Positions 47,001 to 58,491 of a stretch of 64,000 nucleotides of DNA are shown here, piece after piece. Positions within the stretch are counted from its first letter, which is position 1. Each line of letters starts with the position of its first letter. The position numbers and the translations under genes are program-made. The notes beneath the pieces are model-generated. The model made no database searches. It saw only the letters and a program-made list of their open reading frames with translations, and had not been told where the DNA came from. The DNA comes from Oxytricha trifallax. Lineage: Eukaryota; Ciliophora; Spirotrichea; Sporadotrichida; Oxytrichidae. The stretch is from NCBI GenBank assembly GCA_000711775.1, contig ARYC01017269.1, positions 1 to 64,000 of the forward strand, given 5' to 3'.

Positions 47001-48004
47001 ATATATAACTTTAAATTAATAGGCTTTTAGATTTTTTATATTAAATATCTCAAAATAAACTAATTTATATTTAATTTATTAATAGTTTTATTTCTTAATT
47101 ACTATATTTGTTTGCAAAATGTCTCCGAAATTATATAACTTTTTCATAATTTTATTTCTTTCTTAGTGTTTTATCAAGTAAAAAATTATATATAATTTTC
47201 AAAGTCAATTATATTCTTATTATAATCTAAACCCCAAAACATCTAACTGAATGAATTATTGTAATATTTTTAAGATAAAATATATAGAAATGGAATTAAT
47301 TAGTTTAAATAATCTTAGATTATAAACTATTTATTTAATATAACAAGAGATAGATACAGATATGAATTATTTGCATAAAAAATAGATTATGATAAAATTT
47401 AAATGTAAGCACGCTTAATGGTTCTTCAAATGTACAATTTTTAGTATTAAAGTTAAAGGAGTTCTTTAAATATCGTAATTAAATAAAACAATTTATCTTT
47501 TTAGAAGATATCAAAAGGAATAACATTTATACCTAAATATAAAGCGTAATTATCTCATAAAAGACTAAGATTACTTAAAAAATAACAATTTAAATTGAAG
47601 ATAACTTAATATTAACTCAATTTCATAAAATTTAATTAAGCTTTTAAAAGTTTATTATTTAAATCTTCTTTTTAATATATACTTTTAATATCATTTTTAG
47701 ATAAAAGATTATTATTTTAGCTTTCAAATAATGACAATAATTTGAATTTAATTATTCATTTTCATTTATAAAATTTGAAAAAAATAAATAACATCAAATG
47801 ATCTTGAAATAATAATTATTTATAGCTTAATCTTATTATTAGAAATGAGACTAATTTTTCATTCAAATAAATTTATTTATGAAATTGACTCTTTTCCATA
47901 AAATTAATGTTAACTCCTATAATTTAATTTAGTCCACTATGCAAATTTTAATTGCTTAATAATAAATTAATCCCCCACTTAATTATTAAGAGATATTTTG
48001 GTTT
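47001..48004. other. AT-rich stretch with two weak coding islands
   Basis: Mostly AT-rich. Short plus-strand islands near 47370-47470 (CKHAQWFFKCT) and 47505-47600 (RYQKEQHLYLNIKRNYLIK) could be further MDSs of the flanking gene. Otherwise nothing is supported. Confidence 0.35.
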
Positions 48005-48254
48005 TGAATGATGAATAATGAATCTATTTTTGACTAGAGTGACTCATGATGAAGTCAAAAAAATGAGTCACCTAATTTTTTATAAAATATGCACCGCCTT
48101 AAATCATTAATAACACACTCTATAAATGAAGCTAAATAATATAAAGAAGTGGGTGATCACACCAGATCACTTAAACTGTTTACTAACCAAACATATAGAA
48201 TTCTAAAATTATTTATTCAGGTATATATAAATACCATATAAGTAACAATATTGA
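48005..48254 (+). CDS. C-terminal coding segment of unknown protein
   Basis: An open frame of about 80 codons with good coding character (VTHDEVKKMSHLIFYKIC, then NNIKKWVITPDHLNCLL) ends at TGA 48252-48254. An in-frame ATG at about 48019 is possible, but the segment reads more like the last MDS of the gene to its left. The inverted pair GTGACTCAT / ATGAGTCAC (48040-48072) lies inside it. No domain recognised. Confidence 0.45.
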
Positions 48255-48674
48255 GTAATTAGAATAACTGTATAATATGTTAAGAGAGTAAGATGGTAAC
48301 AATTTCTAAAGTATTAACAACCGTGGGTTTATTTATTTTGAGGTAACTAACTATATATAAATATTAATTTTCACAAGTTTTAAGAAAGGGTGTTATAATT
48401 CAAAATATTTTGCATAAAATATTCATTTATTTTATGTTAATTACATAATAGAAAAAACCTACTAATAAAGTTTAATTTTCCAATAGATATTATTTTATAT
48501 TCATGTAAATACTATAAGAATCTCTTTTTCCCTAGTCAAATCTTTGACATTTATTTTAGAGAGAAATAATAAATAATGATTATAAAAATTTAAGGAAATT
48601 ATAAATTAACAATTAAAACTTCTCTCTTCATATTCTAAGGTTCTTAAGTAAGAAATATACCTAACATAATTCGA

Positions 48675-50410
48675 TCATTCATGGTCCAATTTCTCCTGCA
48701 ACTATAATCTTAGCTTTTCAATGTCCTTATTTTTACCGTCAAGTAAATTCATGACTTCATGAACCTATTCTCTCAACCCTAGAATCTCCTTCCCCTTAAA
48801 CTACAGCTAAATCTTAAATTCCTTCAGCTACTTATCATAGTTATTAATTGTGTTTTTGTGAAATTAAGTAAGCTCGTCTATTTCACGCTTAGAGAGTTAG
48901 GTTTGATCTTCAAGAGATTGTTATATTAAAGAAAGTTCAGTTTTTAAGCGAGTTTGCTCTGAATTTGCCATCATAAGCAGGTCTTGGTAATGCTTAAATA
49001 TATAATGGAACAAAAGAATTAATTTATCTTGGACTTTTGAAAAATGGGGGATTTTCAAATAACTTTAATGCTACAAATTATGTCCAGTTGATGTTTGATA
49101 CTTTTATAGCTCAAATTCATGTTTCTGAGCTGTTAAAGACTGCTCATATAATAGTTTCTCCAATTCAAGCTTAAGCTCTTATTCCATTCTATCCTTGCTC
49201 AAAGTTAGCTCTTGCACTTGCTTCTATAAATCGCTTATTAATTCAACTTTTTGGGAATCTGAGTGTTCTCTATCTGTTTATAATCTGCTAATTTACAATT
49301 CTAATTCCATTATTTTCTTCTAGGAGTCACCCTAAAATAGATACAAAATAATAATAAATAATTGGCCGATTCTTTTTCTATACCATATTGATTATTTCAC
49401 TTAATAATATATGAAATTACCCTAATGTTTTATAATTTAAATGCTTTAATCATCTATTTTTCTCTGCATCTCATTGATTTTAACCCTCTGATCTTAATTT
49501 ACTTATTCTTTTTATCTTAATTATTCTTGTAACATTTAAATTTCTTAACCGTAATCGTTTTATCTCTCTATAAAAGCTGATTCCATTCTCAAAAGTTCCT
49601 AATTTTTATCTTGGAAATCTTGATTAAAACGCTAAGAAACTTCTTGTTTTAAGGTATTTATTTGCAATATGTGGTCTTATTCTAAATACAAGAATTATTA
49701 CTTAGAATTAACTATAATTGATATAAATTAATTTGATAGGAATATATATTTTATTGATTTATTCAAGTTCCATTTGAATCTCTTTAAGCCTAATGATTTC
49801 CCTCTAATATTTCTTCATGTCCTGATCCTTACCCCACATGAGCTCTTTAACCTACCCACTCAACCCCAATTTATCGCTTTCAATCTATGATATCAAGTTT
49901 TACTATTTTTACACTCGCATAGTCAAATCTTCAACTTATTATACCAAAGTGTCATGAGTCTGTCTTGTTTCAAATTCTCTGGTTTCTATAATATGTTTGA
50001 GCTGAGAGAAACGCTATTCATATTAATCTACTAATTATTTCTAGAGGGAGAGATCTTCTTTCAATTATGTCTTTTTATAAATAAGCATTGCAATGCTAGT
50101 TAATTAACTAAAAATTATTAAAATTTTTTGCTCTAAAAATATGTACAAAATGTTCTAGATTTATTAATTACATTTTAACCCTGTAGCATATTTATATTTC
50201 TGCTCTAAAATATTATAATTATGTGATTTAAGTGGAGGAGCTTTATATAATTTAATCCTGCTAATGAATCTTCTAATCCCTTTATCTAAGAATTTATTCC
50301 AACTATTTCTATCTACTAAGTGAAACAACTCTCAGTTCCTGTTCTTTTTATTATTAAAGCTTTGTATATTACAGCAGTTCTTACTCTGCTTAAGAAAGTT
50401 AAGAATTCAT
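48675..50410 (-). CDS. Coiled-coil protein, IES-split
   Basis: ATG 50408-50410 gives MNSQLSQAEQELLQYTKLQQ.., which runs as a Gln-rich heptad pattern to about 50150 (LEQILRQRDQKIHQQDQIIQ). Later MDSs are 49755-50090 (KHIIETREFETRQTHDTL.., EIIRLKEIQMELEQINK), two blocks at 49420-49680 and 49100-49330, and 48675-48975 (SKREIDELTQFHKNTINNYD.., KLRLQLQEKLDHE), ending at TGA 48675-48677. Blocks repeat similar wording (GLSGQVKELMWGKD against GLREQVHEVMNLLDGKN), suggesting internal duplication. No other domain. A structural, cytoskeleton-associated role is plausible from composition only. Confidence 0.7.
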
Positions 50411-50794
50411 TTTTGAATATGTACAAATATTTTAGTTTAAATTTTAATCGTAAATTAAATAATGGAAAATCTCCACAAATATTTGAAACAAAATATTGAA
50501 ATTTAATTTACATCAGAGATAAGTATAAAGTATGCTGAATTATCAAATTAATGAATTTAAGTAAATAGTAATACTACAAATAACTCAAATTATAGATTAT
50601 TGCTCTATAAATTGGTTAAATTAATATATTATGTTTGATTCATGAATCCAAATGCAAATTATTAATAGTAAACCTATTAACTATTTGTCATAAGTCTCCA
50701 TTCTTATATCATTCACATTCTTATTGTGAAGTTTTATATATTTCTTTCTCTCATAAGGCAGCATTTCTAAAGCTATTTGTATTGGAACTAGTCG

Positions 50795-51581
50795 TCATAG
50801 CATCATTTCATATAATTTATTAGAAAAAATTAAGAATAAATTTTAAGCATTCGCACTTGGTTAATGAGTTTTTTGGCAAGCGACCATTTCGTCCATTTGC
50901 ATTTGACACAAGCCGATATTTGTTGAGTTATCTTTCAGACAGTTTAGCATTGTGCTGACATTGTTGAAACATGGATCTGTTGCTGCCTGTTGTTCTAGTT
51001 GTTTTTAGTTCAGCTATTCAAATAAAATCTCTTTTAATACATGATATTTAGTAGAAAAATTGCTTTAAGTTATTATATTATTTTATGGGGTAATTAGTTT
51101 ATAATTATATATATTCAGGTGTCAATTGCATGTCTTGGGATGTTGCATAGTCAACTAAACTCTGACCATATGGAGCTTAAGATTAGTCCATGCTTCCTGC
51201 TCCTATGGGAGGAGCTGACATGCCTCCATCATAGCCGCCTCCATAGTCTCCTCCACCACGGCCTCCACCGCCCAGCATGGAGTTCATTGCTGTATGTCCG
51301 ATTGCTGACCCAGCACCTAAAGCCATACCCATACCTAGGGCTGAGCCCATTCCTGGCATACCCATACGAGATTAACCTTGACCTGGGCTTGTAAATGGTT
51401 GTCTATTTGGGGCAGCAGCAGCTGCTCCAGACCTTGAAGCCGAATATGGCGCAGCTCGTGGTGGACTGCTTGACCTAAATGGACTACTGCGTGTTGGTCC
51501 TCGTGAGAACATACCACCACTACTACTACTTCGGGAAAATCCGCCACCGGATCTACCACCTCCTCCTGATCTTCTTGGCAT
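50795..51581 (-). CDS. CHCHD2: CHCH-domain mitochondrial protein (CHCHD2/CHCHD10/Mix17 type)
   Basis: ATG 51579-51581 (MPRRSGGGGRSGGGFSRSSS) starts a Gly/Ser/Arg-rich, then Ala/Pro-rich N-terminus. It continues into a Gly/Met helix, GSALGMGMALGAGSAIGHTA, typical of the family's central hydrophobic region, then Gly/Tyr repeats. After a gap at 51010-51165 (intron or IES) comes the C-terminal CHCH domain at 50860-51010. Its twin CX9C pairs are CFNNVSTMLNC and CQMQMDEMVAC, with ..ACQKTH closing the domain. The frame stays open to TGA 50795-50797, so the last 25 or so codons may be 3' non-coding. The family acts in the mitochondrial intermembrane space after Mia40-dependent oxidation. GC-rich codons suggest strong expression, and a consensus heat-shock element lies upstream. 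Confidence 0.9.
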
Positions 51582-51672
51582 TTTGTTGAAAAGTTAGTTT
51601 GTAAGTTTGGAAATTAAAAGTATTATAAAATATCAAAGAATTTCGAGCTTATATAGACACTGAAAAATTTTA

Positions 51673-51685
51673 GAAAGTTCTCGAA
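51673..51685. promoter_or_regulatory. Consensus heat-shock element upstream of the CHCH gene
   Basis: GAAAGTTCTCGAA is three contiguous inverted nGAAn units (GAA-N2-TTC-N2-GAA), the minimal heat-shock factor site. It lies about 90 bp upstream of the CHCHD2-like ATG. Another TTCGAG lies at about 51630. Function inferred from the motif. Confidence 0.6.
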
Positions 51686-51957
51686 AAAGTGCCAAGCTGA
51701 CGAAAAACTAAACTGCAAAGATAATAAAAATATTGTGGTCGTAAATTAGAATAATATAATGAAGAAAAACGATTGAATTGGCAAATTACTTAGAAATTAA
51801 AGAGATTTCTCAATTATATTCGATTAAAAGGTGTAAATATGAATTCATAAATTTAAACTTAATTAACTTAAACAATGAATGATGTCCAATTTGAGGGATT
51901 AGGAACTTCAAATCATCTATTATGTTATAATTGAAATATCCAATTATATAACTATGT

Positions 51958-54900
51958 TCATTTCTTCTTAACGACTGTCATGAATCCATCATCGTCAATT
52001 ACTTATTGCCTTTGAGCTGCTTTCTTCTTCTCATTTATTTTAAATAGTGAATATTCATAATTGCAAAGTGAAATAAGGAAATAAAGAGTATTTAAAAGCT
52101 ATCTCAATTGCACTCTCTTGCTAAGCTGGAGTCAATTCAATGGTACCGATTTCTTTCTTATGCATGATTAACTCAACATTAGTGAATTAGTTTGGAGAAT
52201 TCTTAATGTAAGTCAAGGCATCCTTTGCACGCATTTTTCTGTAGAAATGAATGTAGTAGCTTCCTTGCTGTTTTCCTTTTTAAGTGTACATCTCATTTTT
52301 AAAATTGGACATGAATTTCTTTAAATCATCAATCGTTGTACCTTTCTACACATTGAAAATGTAGAGAGTAGACTCGAATATCTAGTTTCTGTTGTCGTCA
52401 TTGTTTGATGACAAAATGCCCTTTTCGATTAATTAAATGATATCAGTGACCATCATATCTGGAACTTTACATCCCTCTTTCCAAAAAACGTCGGTCACAG
52501 TCTTTTAGTTTTTACCTCCGTAGGTGCACATGTCTAGCTTGAAGTGTTCGAAAACTAGAGTTGTTAAGAAACTCTTTTTTCCAGTACCTAACCCACTGAA
52601 ACTTCTTACACTCTTTTCAAGCACAATTAAATTAAACAATGATTATAATATCTTGTGAAAAATTTTAGCATTAGTAAATGTCGGTTAGTTATGTTTCACA
52701 TTTCTTTACGAATTTAGGATACTATTGGGCGAATTCAAGCACTTCTTCTGGATAATATTCTAGGTTAATGTCTCTATTCTATTCAAAATCACTCTTTCCT
52801 CCAGCAAAGGCCATTGCTAGTTTCTTTTCTCTTTAATGTTTCCAGCATTCAGAGCTGCATTCTATTGGATCACGTTCTGGCATAGACTTACAGAGAGTAT
52901 TTACAAAGCGGTATCCGCATTTACAATAGACACGGATTTCTGCATCACAAGGATTTTCTGGGCACTCCATATAATAAAATAGCGAATTAGATATTGAAAT
53001 CAATTTTTGTATTTGGATGGCATGATTCAAGGCATCTATGCTTGCATAAAGTTCTTTGCTTTCCACATGCTTCACCACATCCATTCTGCATTATATCTTC
53101 AAGTGACTTGAAACAACTACCTCTTAAATGGCAGACCTTTTGGCAATTATGACCACATGGTAATTCAATTTTGCACATTGCACCACAAGAATGCTTTTAT
53201 TAGTTGCAGAAAACATTTGGCATGATCTTTAAAGTTTATAAAGAATATAAAAAAGATATTAATCTCTTTTCCGCAATTGCAAACTTTAGTTACAATTTCT
53301 AGGCAAGGTGGACAATTACCCAAATGACATTTAACATTACATTTATGACCACATGGCAAAGGTTTACCACAATTGTTATTACAGGTTGGTTGCTATGTTC
53401 CACATTTAATGGGAGGATCAATTTTAATAGAACCACAAGGGCATGGTAGTGGCTGAGTTGAAACATACCTGCATGGCTTGCAAAGTCCTAAATGGCAGAA
53501 ACCATTACATTAATGCTTTCCACAAGAAAGAGTCTTGTTACAAGTCTTCAGGCACAGATGTTTACCATAAGGATCCTAACCCTTTTTAACAGGGCAGCAT
53601 AAATCTCTACATTTATGCTTTTTGCAAGATTAAAGTTGATTGCAAATTCTCTTGCACTTGAAAAAGTCTATATCATCTATTTCCTCTTGGGTCATTTATT
53701 CTTATCTTAAATGTTCTGGATAGTTAAGTTGATAGCATTTCAATTTTCTTTTTTCTTTTCCACATAAACAAATCTGTTCCACCAACTCTTCACACTTCAT
53801 GCAATCGTCGTTGTGGCAAGTTAAAGTGCATTAATGTTTGCCGCAAGGAAGGAATTTCATTAAAATTAATTGCTATTAAAATAAAATTTCTCGCATTTAC
53901 CCTGACAGCATGGAATAGGATCTTAGCATGAATTTCTTTTTGTATTTATCAAGGTAGTTATTTCTTTTCTGCCACAAGGACAAAACTTTACTTTGGATGG
54001 TACTTTTTAACAAGGCTGGCATGGACCATCATGACAAACTTTTTGGCAGCTATGATTTCCACAATCAAGTTATTTTCCACATATTTTCTGACATAAAAAT
54101 ACCTTAGTTCCACATTTAACAGTCCTCTCTTCTTTTCCACAGAAGCATTTTTGTTAAATATCTATGTCACATTTCTTGCATTGGCCCTGGTGGCATTCAT
54201 CTTGACATTCGTGAATTTTGCAATTAAGTAATCTACCGCATTCTGACTAACAACTATACAAACTTCTCTGAGATAGTTAACAAGGAACTCTCTTTGTATC
54301 TTTACCGCAAAAACATTTGATAGGTACTTATATACCACAAGGAGGACAGCTTCCTGGATGGCATAAAACATCGCATCTGCCATGTGTACAGATATCATTG
54401 CGCTTTCTATCACAGTACTCACCACAAGAATGTGGTAAGATAAGTGGTGAGTAAGGAGGCTCATCATATCTACCACAGAAACACAAATATCTGGGCATAT
54501 TATTCTCTGCATAGGCAAAGTTACAGTTAGGGCAAGTCCAACTGTAGAATGCGAGTAATTTCTTAGCTGCTTTTTTAGCTTCACTTTCGTACTGCTTTTC
54601 TTCTTCTGAATCGTAATCATCCCTTTATTCAAGTTAACCTCTTCTGTTTTACTGACCTGGTGCAACCTTAACTTTTAATTATCTAAAGTAAATTGTCATA
54701 ATAAGTAAGGTCTGTAAATATATCGACTATTAACTTCTTCTTGATCATCATCTACATTATTTATTTTCTTGATCCATCTCTTAATGCACCCCAAATGATG
54801 TGGTTAATGGCATTAGTCGCAATTCCACACTGCACTTCTTTGGAAAATTGGATTGTGACAAATTATACATTCTTATGTACCTTTTGACATACTCTCAACT

Positions 54901-55138
54901 TTATAATATCTTACATGTTGGTTAAGATAATTTAAGCACTATATTTCTTTTTAATTGTATAATTTTTATGTCTCAACAAAGTAAGTGCACTGTTCAGTAA
55001 GATTTTCGAATTGATTTAGAAAATCTTGGTAGTTGTAATTTATCTGGGCTTTTTCCTTAGCTTCCATCTCTCGCTTTTCATCTTCATCATTAATGTAGCC
55101 AATCTTCTCATTTCAAATTAAATAAACTGCTTATGTTG
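51958..55138 (-). CDS. NFX1-type zinc-finger protein with RING-like N-terminus and R3H/RRM-like C-terminus
   Basis: The N-terminal MDS (54940-55138) is an acidic helix. A RING/PHD-like set follows at 54770-54900 (ECIICHNPIFQRSAVWNC..CHQPHHLGCIKRW). About 52830-54700 holds many NFX1-type repeats with the HxCxxxCHxGxCPPC pattern, for example CTHGRCDVLCHPGSCPPC and PCGHKCNVKCHLGNCPPC. The frame then continues through ECWKHQREKKLAMAFAG into an R3H-like region (KKCETQLTDIYQ.., SFSGLGTGKKSFL..) and an RRM-like block (TLYIFNVQKGTTIDDLKKF, FYRKMRAKDALTYIKNS). It ends DDDGFMTVVKKK and TGA 51958-51960. NFX1/FAP1 proteins are RING E3-like regulators. The start codon was not found: the frame is open at 55138 and the first exon may lie further upstream. 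Several small IESs are present. Confidence 0.85.
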
Positions 55139-55328
55139 AGGTTTAAATTGTAAAAGGTAAAATAGTTGTATTTTGATACTTAGTTCAAGGAAATTTAAGC
55201 TAGATTAACACCCTTAGAGGAGCAGATAAGAAAATAATTTAAATATTTTTGTTTTATTCGACTTAATTAATGTGAGGATAGTATAAAATCTAAATATTTT
55301 CTAATAGTCTGATACGCATGATTCATTA

Positions 55329-56676
55329 ATGAGAAGAATTAAAGAGCAGATTGATGAATTTAAAGTGTAGCTTTCTTTAAGTTCTAAATCAGTTGGAAAT
55401 GGCTAACAACAAACTCAAAAAAGTATCTTATTTGAAAATATTTGTATAAATTTTCAATATTGTAGAGCGATAGTCGTCAATTGGTTTTAATATAGAGGAT
55501 AAAGCCTCTATAGAAGATAAATTCCTAGAAATTATGGAAGACTTTGCTTCTTTCAAAGAAACGTTTAATTCGAAACTGTTAACATAGCAGCAAATTACTG
55601 ATTAAATTTAAAAGAATTTACAGAGAAAACTAGAAAAACAAGAATTTGAGCAATTTAAAGAGAGTGAAATTAATGGAGGATAGTGGACTGAAGCAATTAT
55701 TTAACAAATGAAAAAGGTATTTGCTGATAAGAAAGGGGTTGGGTTGTAATATAGCAAAATATAGAGTGAAATATAGTAGATTATGGAGTTGATTTAATAA
55801 CTAAGTGCCAATGGTAGATTTAAGAAGGAAGATGATGCTATGCTTACAAAGATTATTAGAATAATTGGTAAAAGGGGACGGATATTTTAATGGTTTTTAT
55901 TTCTTTTTTTTTAGTTAAAGAAGTCTGGTCAGCAGCAATGTCTCTCATGCGACAAAAACATTCCAAATTTAAGCCCAACTCCTGCAGATTATAATGCCTG
56001 GTCAAAACTTCCTCTTAAAGAATCAGGTGATAGAATAGCAAGATTTGGAAAAGGTTTTTCAAGAATTTTAGGCAACTTGCATCCTGAGCAGTAGACGTTT
56101 CCTCTTCATTAAAACTAGACAGGTCATAATAAGATAAAAATCAATGATGATTAAAGTTACTAGAGAAAAAGTTAGCTAAGAACTGGTTATATGACTGAGA
56201 GAGCAAAATCTAGAGGAGATTTCAATCCATAGTCTTATACTAAGAATTAACAATAGTTACCTCATTTATTGATAAATAATGAGGAATAAAGTTTGTCCTA
56301 CACCACTTTGAGATAAAACTTAATGACTCCATAAGCTTAGTCAAACATAAATCTAAAGCCCATTATTGATTCATAAAATTCTAGATAGCTCTCCAATCAA
56401 ATTGATGTGAATGAAAAGGCGCATTTTTAAGTCAACGAAATGATTCAAACATCAACAATTAATTCATCTATAGAATATAACTAACAAAACACATTAAATT
56501 AAGGTTTTAAGACTACTCTGCCTATATCGAAGACTCATAAGAAACTAAAGCAAATTTCTCAAATATAGCAGTAAAGCTCCTAACATAAGTATAAATAGAC
56601 AAGCCCTAAGAATTCACAAAATTTGGGGAAGACAACTGATAAAATTAGAATAGAAATAAACACAAATAAGTAATGA
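55329..56676 (+). CDS. Coiled-coil protein resembling DUF4795 (QRICH2-like ciliary family)
   Basis: ATG 55329-55331 (MRRIKEQIDEFKVQLSLSSK) and an IES at about 55430-55475 lead to a coiled coil, 55490-55880 (IEDKASIEDKFLEIMEDF.., KKVFADKKGVGLQYSKIQ). A small IES (about 55870-55915) then joins SGQQQCLSCDKNIPNLSPTP. The motif CLSCDK after a long coiled coil is characteristic of DUF4795 as in QRICH2/C16orf96, which are sperm-flagellum proteins. A Gln/Asn/Ser-rich tail ends at TGA 56674-56676. Divergent from the NFX1-type gene, about 190 bp away. A ciliary role is inferred from the family and fits a ciliate. I rate the family match moderate. Confidence 0.7.
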
Positions 56677-57159
56677 TATTATTTGTTAATGATTAATAAT
56701 TAATAGATAATTTCTTAATAAATATATAAAATCTGATAATAAAATAATGAATTTACAGACAGAATGTCTGATGAGAACGAAGAATAAGTTAAATTATTTT
56801 GTAAATTAATATAAGTTAAACTCTTGCGATTTCTTTTGACCTAAGATATGCGTGGGATTTATTTTGTAATTATCTTTGCAATATATTTCCTTCAATGAAC
56901 CCATTATACCTTTGTCTCTTACTAGATTCTTACTCATATCATTAAGTCAAGACGATCTCTACCTTTTTTAATAAATTACTCGTTATATAAACCCCAATAC
57001 GTATGTACACATAGAATTTGTAAGTTGATAAAAAGTTTTAAGTATATCGATAAATAAGGAAATTTAAAAGGACAGAATTTAACTTAATTTGAGGAAGCCG
57101 ATCTCGAGAATGCAAGTACGGTGAAAATGGGAAAAATTTCATGATTTTATTTTGAGGCC
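56677..57159. other. Spacer upstream of U1 snRNA
   Basis: Mostly AT-rich. A moderately GC-rich part near 56810-57000 shows no convincing frame. The 60 bp before U1 should hold its proximal sequence element; the patch at 57095-57125 is a candidate, but I know no consensus for this lineage. Confidence 0.35.
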
Positions 57160-57290
57160 ATACTTACCAGTCTTATAGAGTTTGACATGCTGATCAAGAA
57201 TATATGGGGTTTGTACCCTGTTGACCGACTAGGGGCGAAGTTTCACCGTTCACACTATTTGTGAGGGGATGCGGTTTTTCCTCCACATTT
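57160..57290 (+). ncRNA. U1: U1 spliceosomal snRNA
   Basis: It begins ATACTTACC, the exact 5' end of U1 that pairs with 5' splice sites (GTAAGT), matching the GTAAG starts of introns in this window. Stem-loop I carries GATCAAGAA, fitting the U1-70K loop consensus GAUCANGAA. A C/G-rich middle (TACCCTGTTGACCGACTAGGGG) can form the central junction, TTTCACCGTTCAC lies where the U1A loop sits, and ATTTGTG is a plausible Sm site. It is followed by a 3' hairpin (GAGGGG..TTTTTCCTC). Length about 130 nt. The 3' end is estimated. It lies alone in a gene-poor stretch. Confidence 0.82.
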
Positions 57291-57349
57291 GAATTAAGTT
57301 TGAAATTTATTAATTAATAATTACTACTTTAATAATTAAACTTATAATG

Positions 57350-57500
57350 GAATCAATTAAGTGCTGAATCTGCAATGGCTATCGCACTTTCTTTATAAGC
57401 AACGCAACTCACACACTCCCCACTAACTTCACTGCGCTTTGTGTGCACTTTGAAGTGCAGCTCGAGTTCTACATTCCCGTGTCATTAAAAATATGTAATT
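57350..57500 (-). other. GC-richer island, possible stray coding segment
   Basis: About 150 bases stand out from the AT background. The minus strand reads VELELHFKVHTKRSEVSGEC.. up to a TGA near 57360 without other stops, but the plus strand is also open, so coding is not proven. It contains the short inverted pair TGCACTT/AAGTGCA. It could be one MDS of a gene whose other parts lie elsewhere. Confidence 0.3.
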
Positions 57501-58129
57501 TCACTTTTTTCATACTTTTCGCACTTATTTAAGCGCTATTTATAAACAGAGATGTTTGTTACACTCAATTTATAATAAAGCTAATGTATTGTAACATACA
57601 TCACTTTAATGTAATAATTTAAAATTACTTTAATTTCACTGGCACTCTTTGCAGGGTGCCTAAAATCACTATATTTATTTTGCCTCTGTGCTAAAAGAAC
57701 TTTAGCTTAAAGTTATATTATTCAAACTTAAGATAAATTTTCATTTTTATTTAGGATATTTATTTAGATTAAAAATAAATCACTCATTTTATTTAGGTGG
57801 CTTAATTATAAATTAATTAAGTAAGTTTATTTAAAAGTAAAGTTATTGATATTTTCAATTAAAAAGAAGTCTTGTTTTATTTATTAATGACTTATATAAA
57901 GTAAATAGAATAAGGTTTAAATATTTTGTAAGATATGGATTTAAATAAGAAAAAGAAAGAGATTTTTATTTAAGAAAATTATTAGGAAAAAGTTAAATTA
58001 AATAAAGTAAAAATAATCTAAATAAAAATAATAATAATAATAATAATGAAATTAAAATGCTTAAAAATAAGCTCCAGTTATTTAAAAAACTTTGTTTTTG
58101 ATTTGATTTTCAATAAAAAAATCATTTTT

Positions 58130-58204
58130 AATTATTTCCAGGATCATATTTAGTTTTAGAATATTAAATTCATTTTATTTTTTAATCACTTCCTGGAAAT
58201 AATT
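58130..58204. repeat. Perfect 14-bp inverted repeat (hairpin)
   Basis: AATTATTTCCAGGA at 58130-58143 is exactly inverted at 58191-58204, with a 47-base AT-rich loop. The GC-containing stem is conspicuous in this AT-rich region. Confidence 0.75.
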
Positions 58205-58401
58205 CTCTTTAAGGGGAACAATTAAAAGTTTCGTTATTTAATTTTCCAATTTATTTTTTTTCTCTTTATTTTTATTTTGGAACAAACATTTTCCAACTCT
58301 TAGTTTAAGTTTTAAGCTCTAGCTCCTTTCCTGAGCTTTATTTTTTCATTTCAAATTTATTTAATTAAATTTCACTTTATTTAATTATTTTTAAGGCTCT
58401 C

Positions 58402-58491
58402 CGGGGGTTCAGTTATTTATCATACTCATATTTTAGTCACACTCAAAATCTCTCACTAGATTATTTCATTTTATTTCTCATTGAACCCCCG
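58402..58491. repeat. Perfect 10-bp GC-rich inverted repeat (hairpin)
   Basis: CGGGGGTTCA at 58402-58411 is exactly inverted as TGAACCCCCG at 58482-58491, with a 70-base loop. It lies 200 bp from the preceding hairpin. Confidence 0.7.

Noticed and set aside
48040..48072. GTGACTCAT / ATGAGTCAC hairpin as a terminator or regulator
   Set aside because: It lies inside an open coding frame and the 9-bp match is modest, so coding constraint is the simpler explanation.
51119..51559. Several overlapping ORFs on both strands
   Set aside because: Shadows of the Gly/Ala-rich CHCH-domain gene caused by high GC content.
54162..54665. 167-codon minus-strand ORF
   Set aside because: Wrong frame. The cysteine-rich NFX1 repeats are in the adjacent frame once TAA/TAG are Gln.
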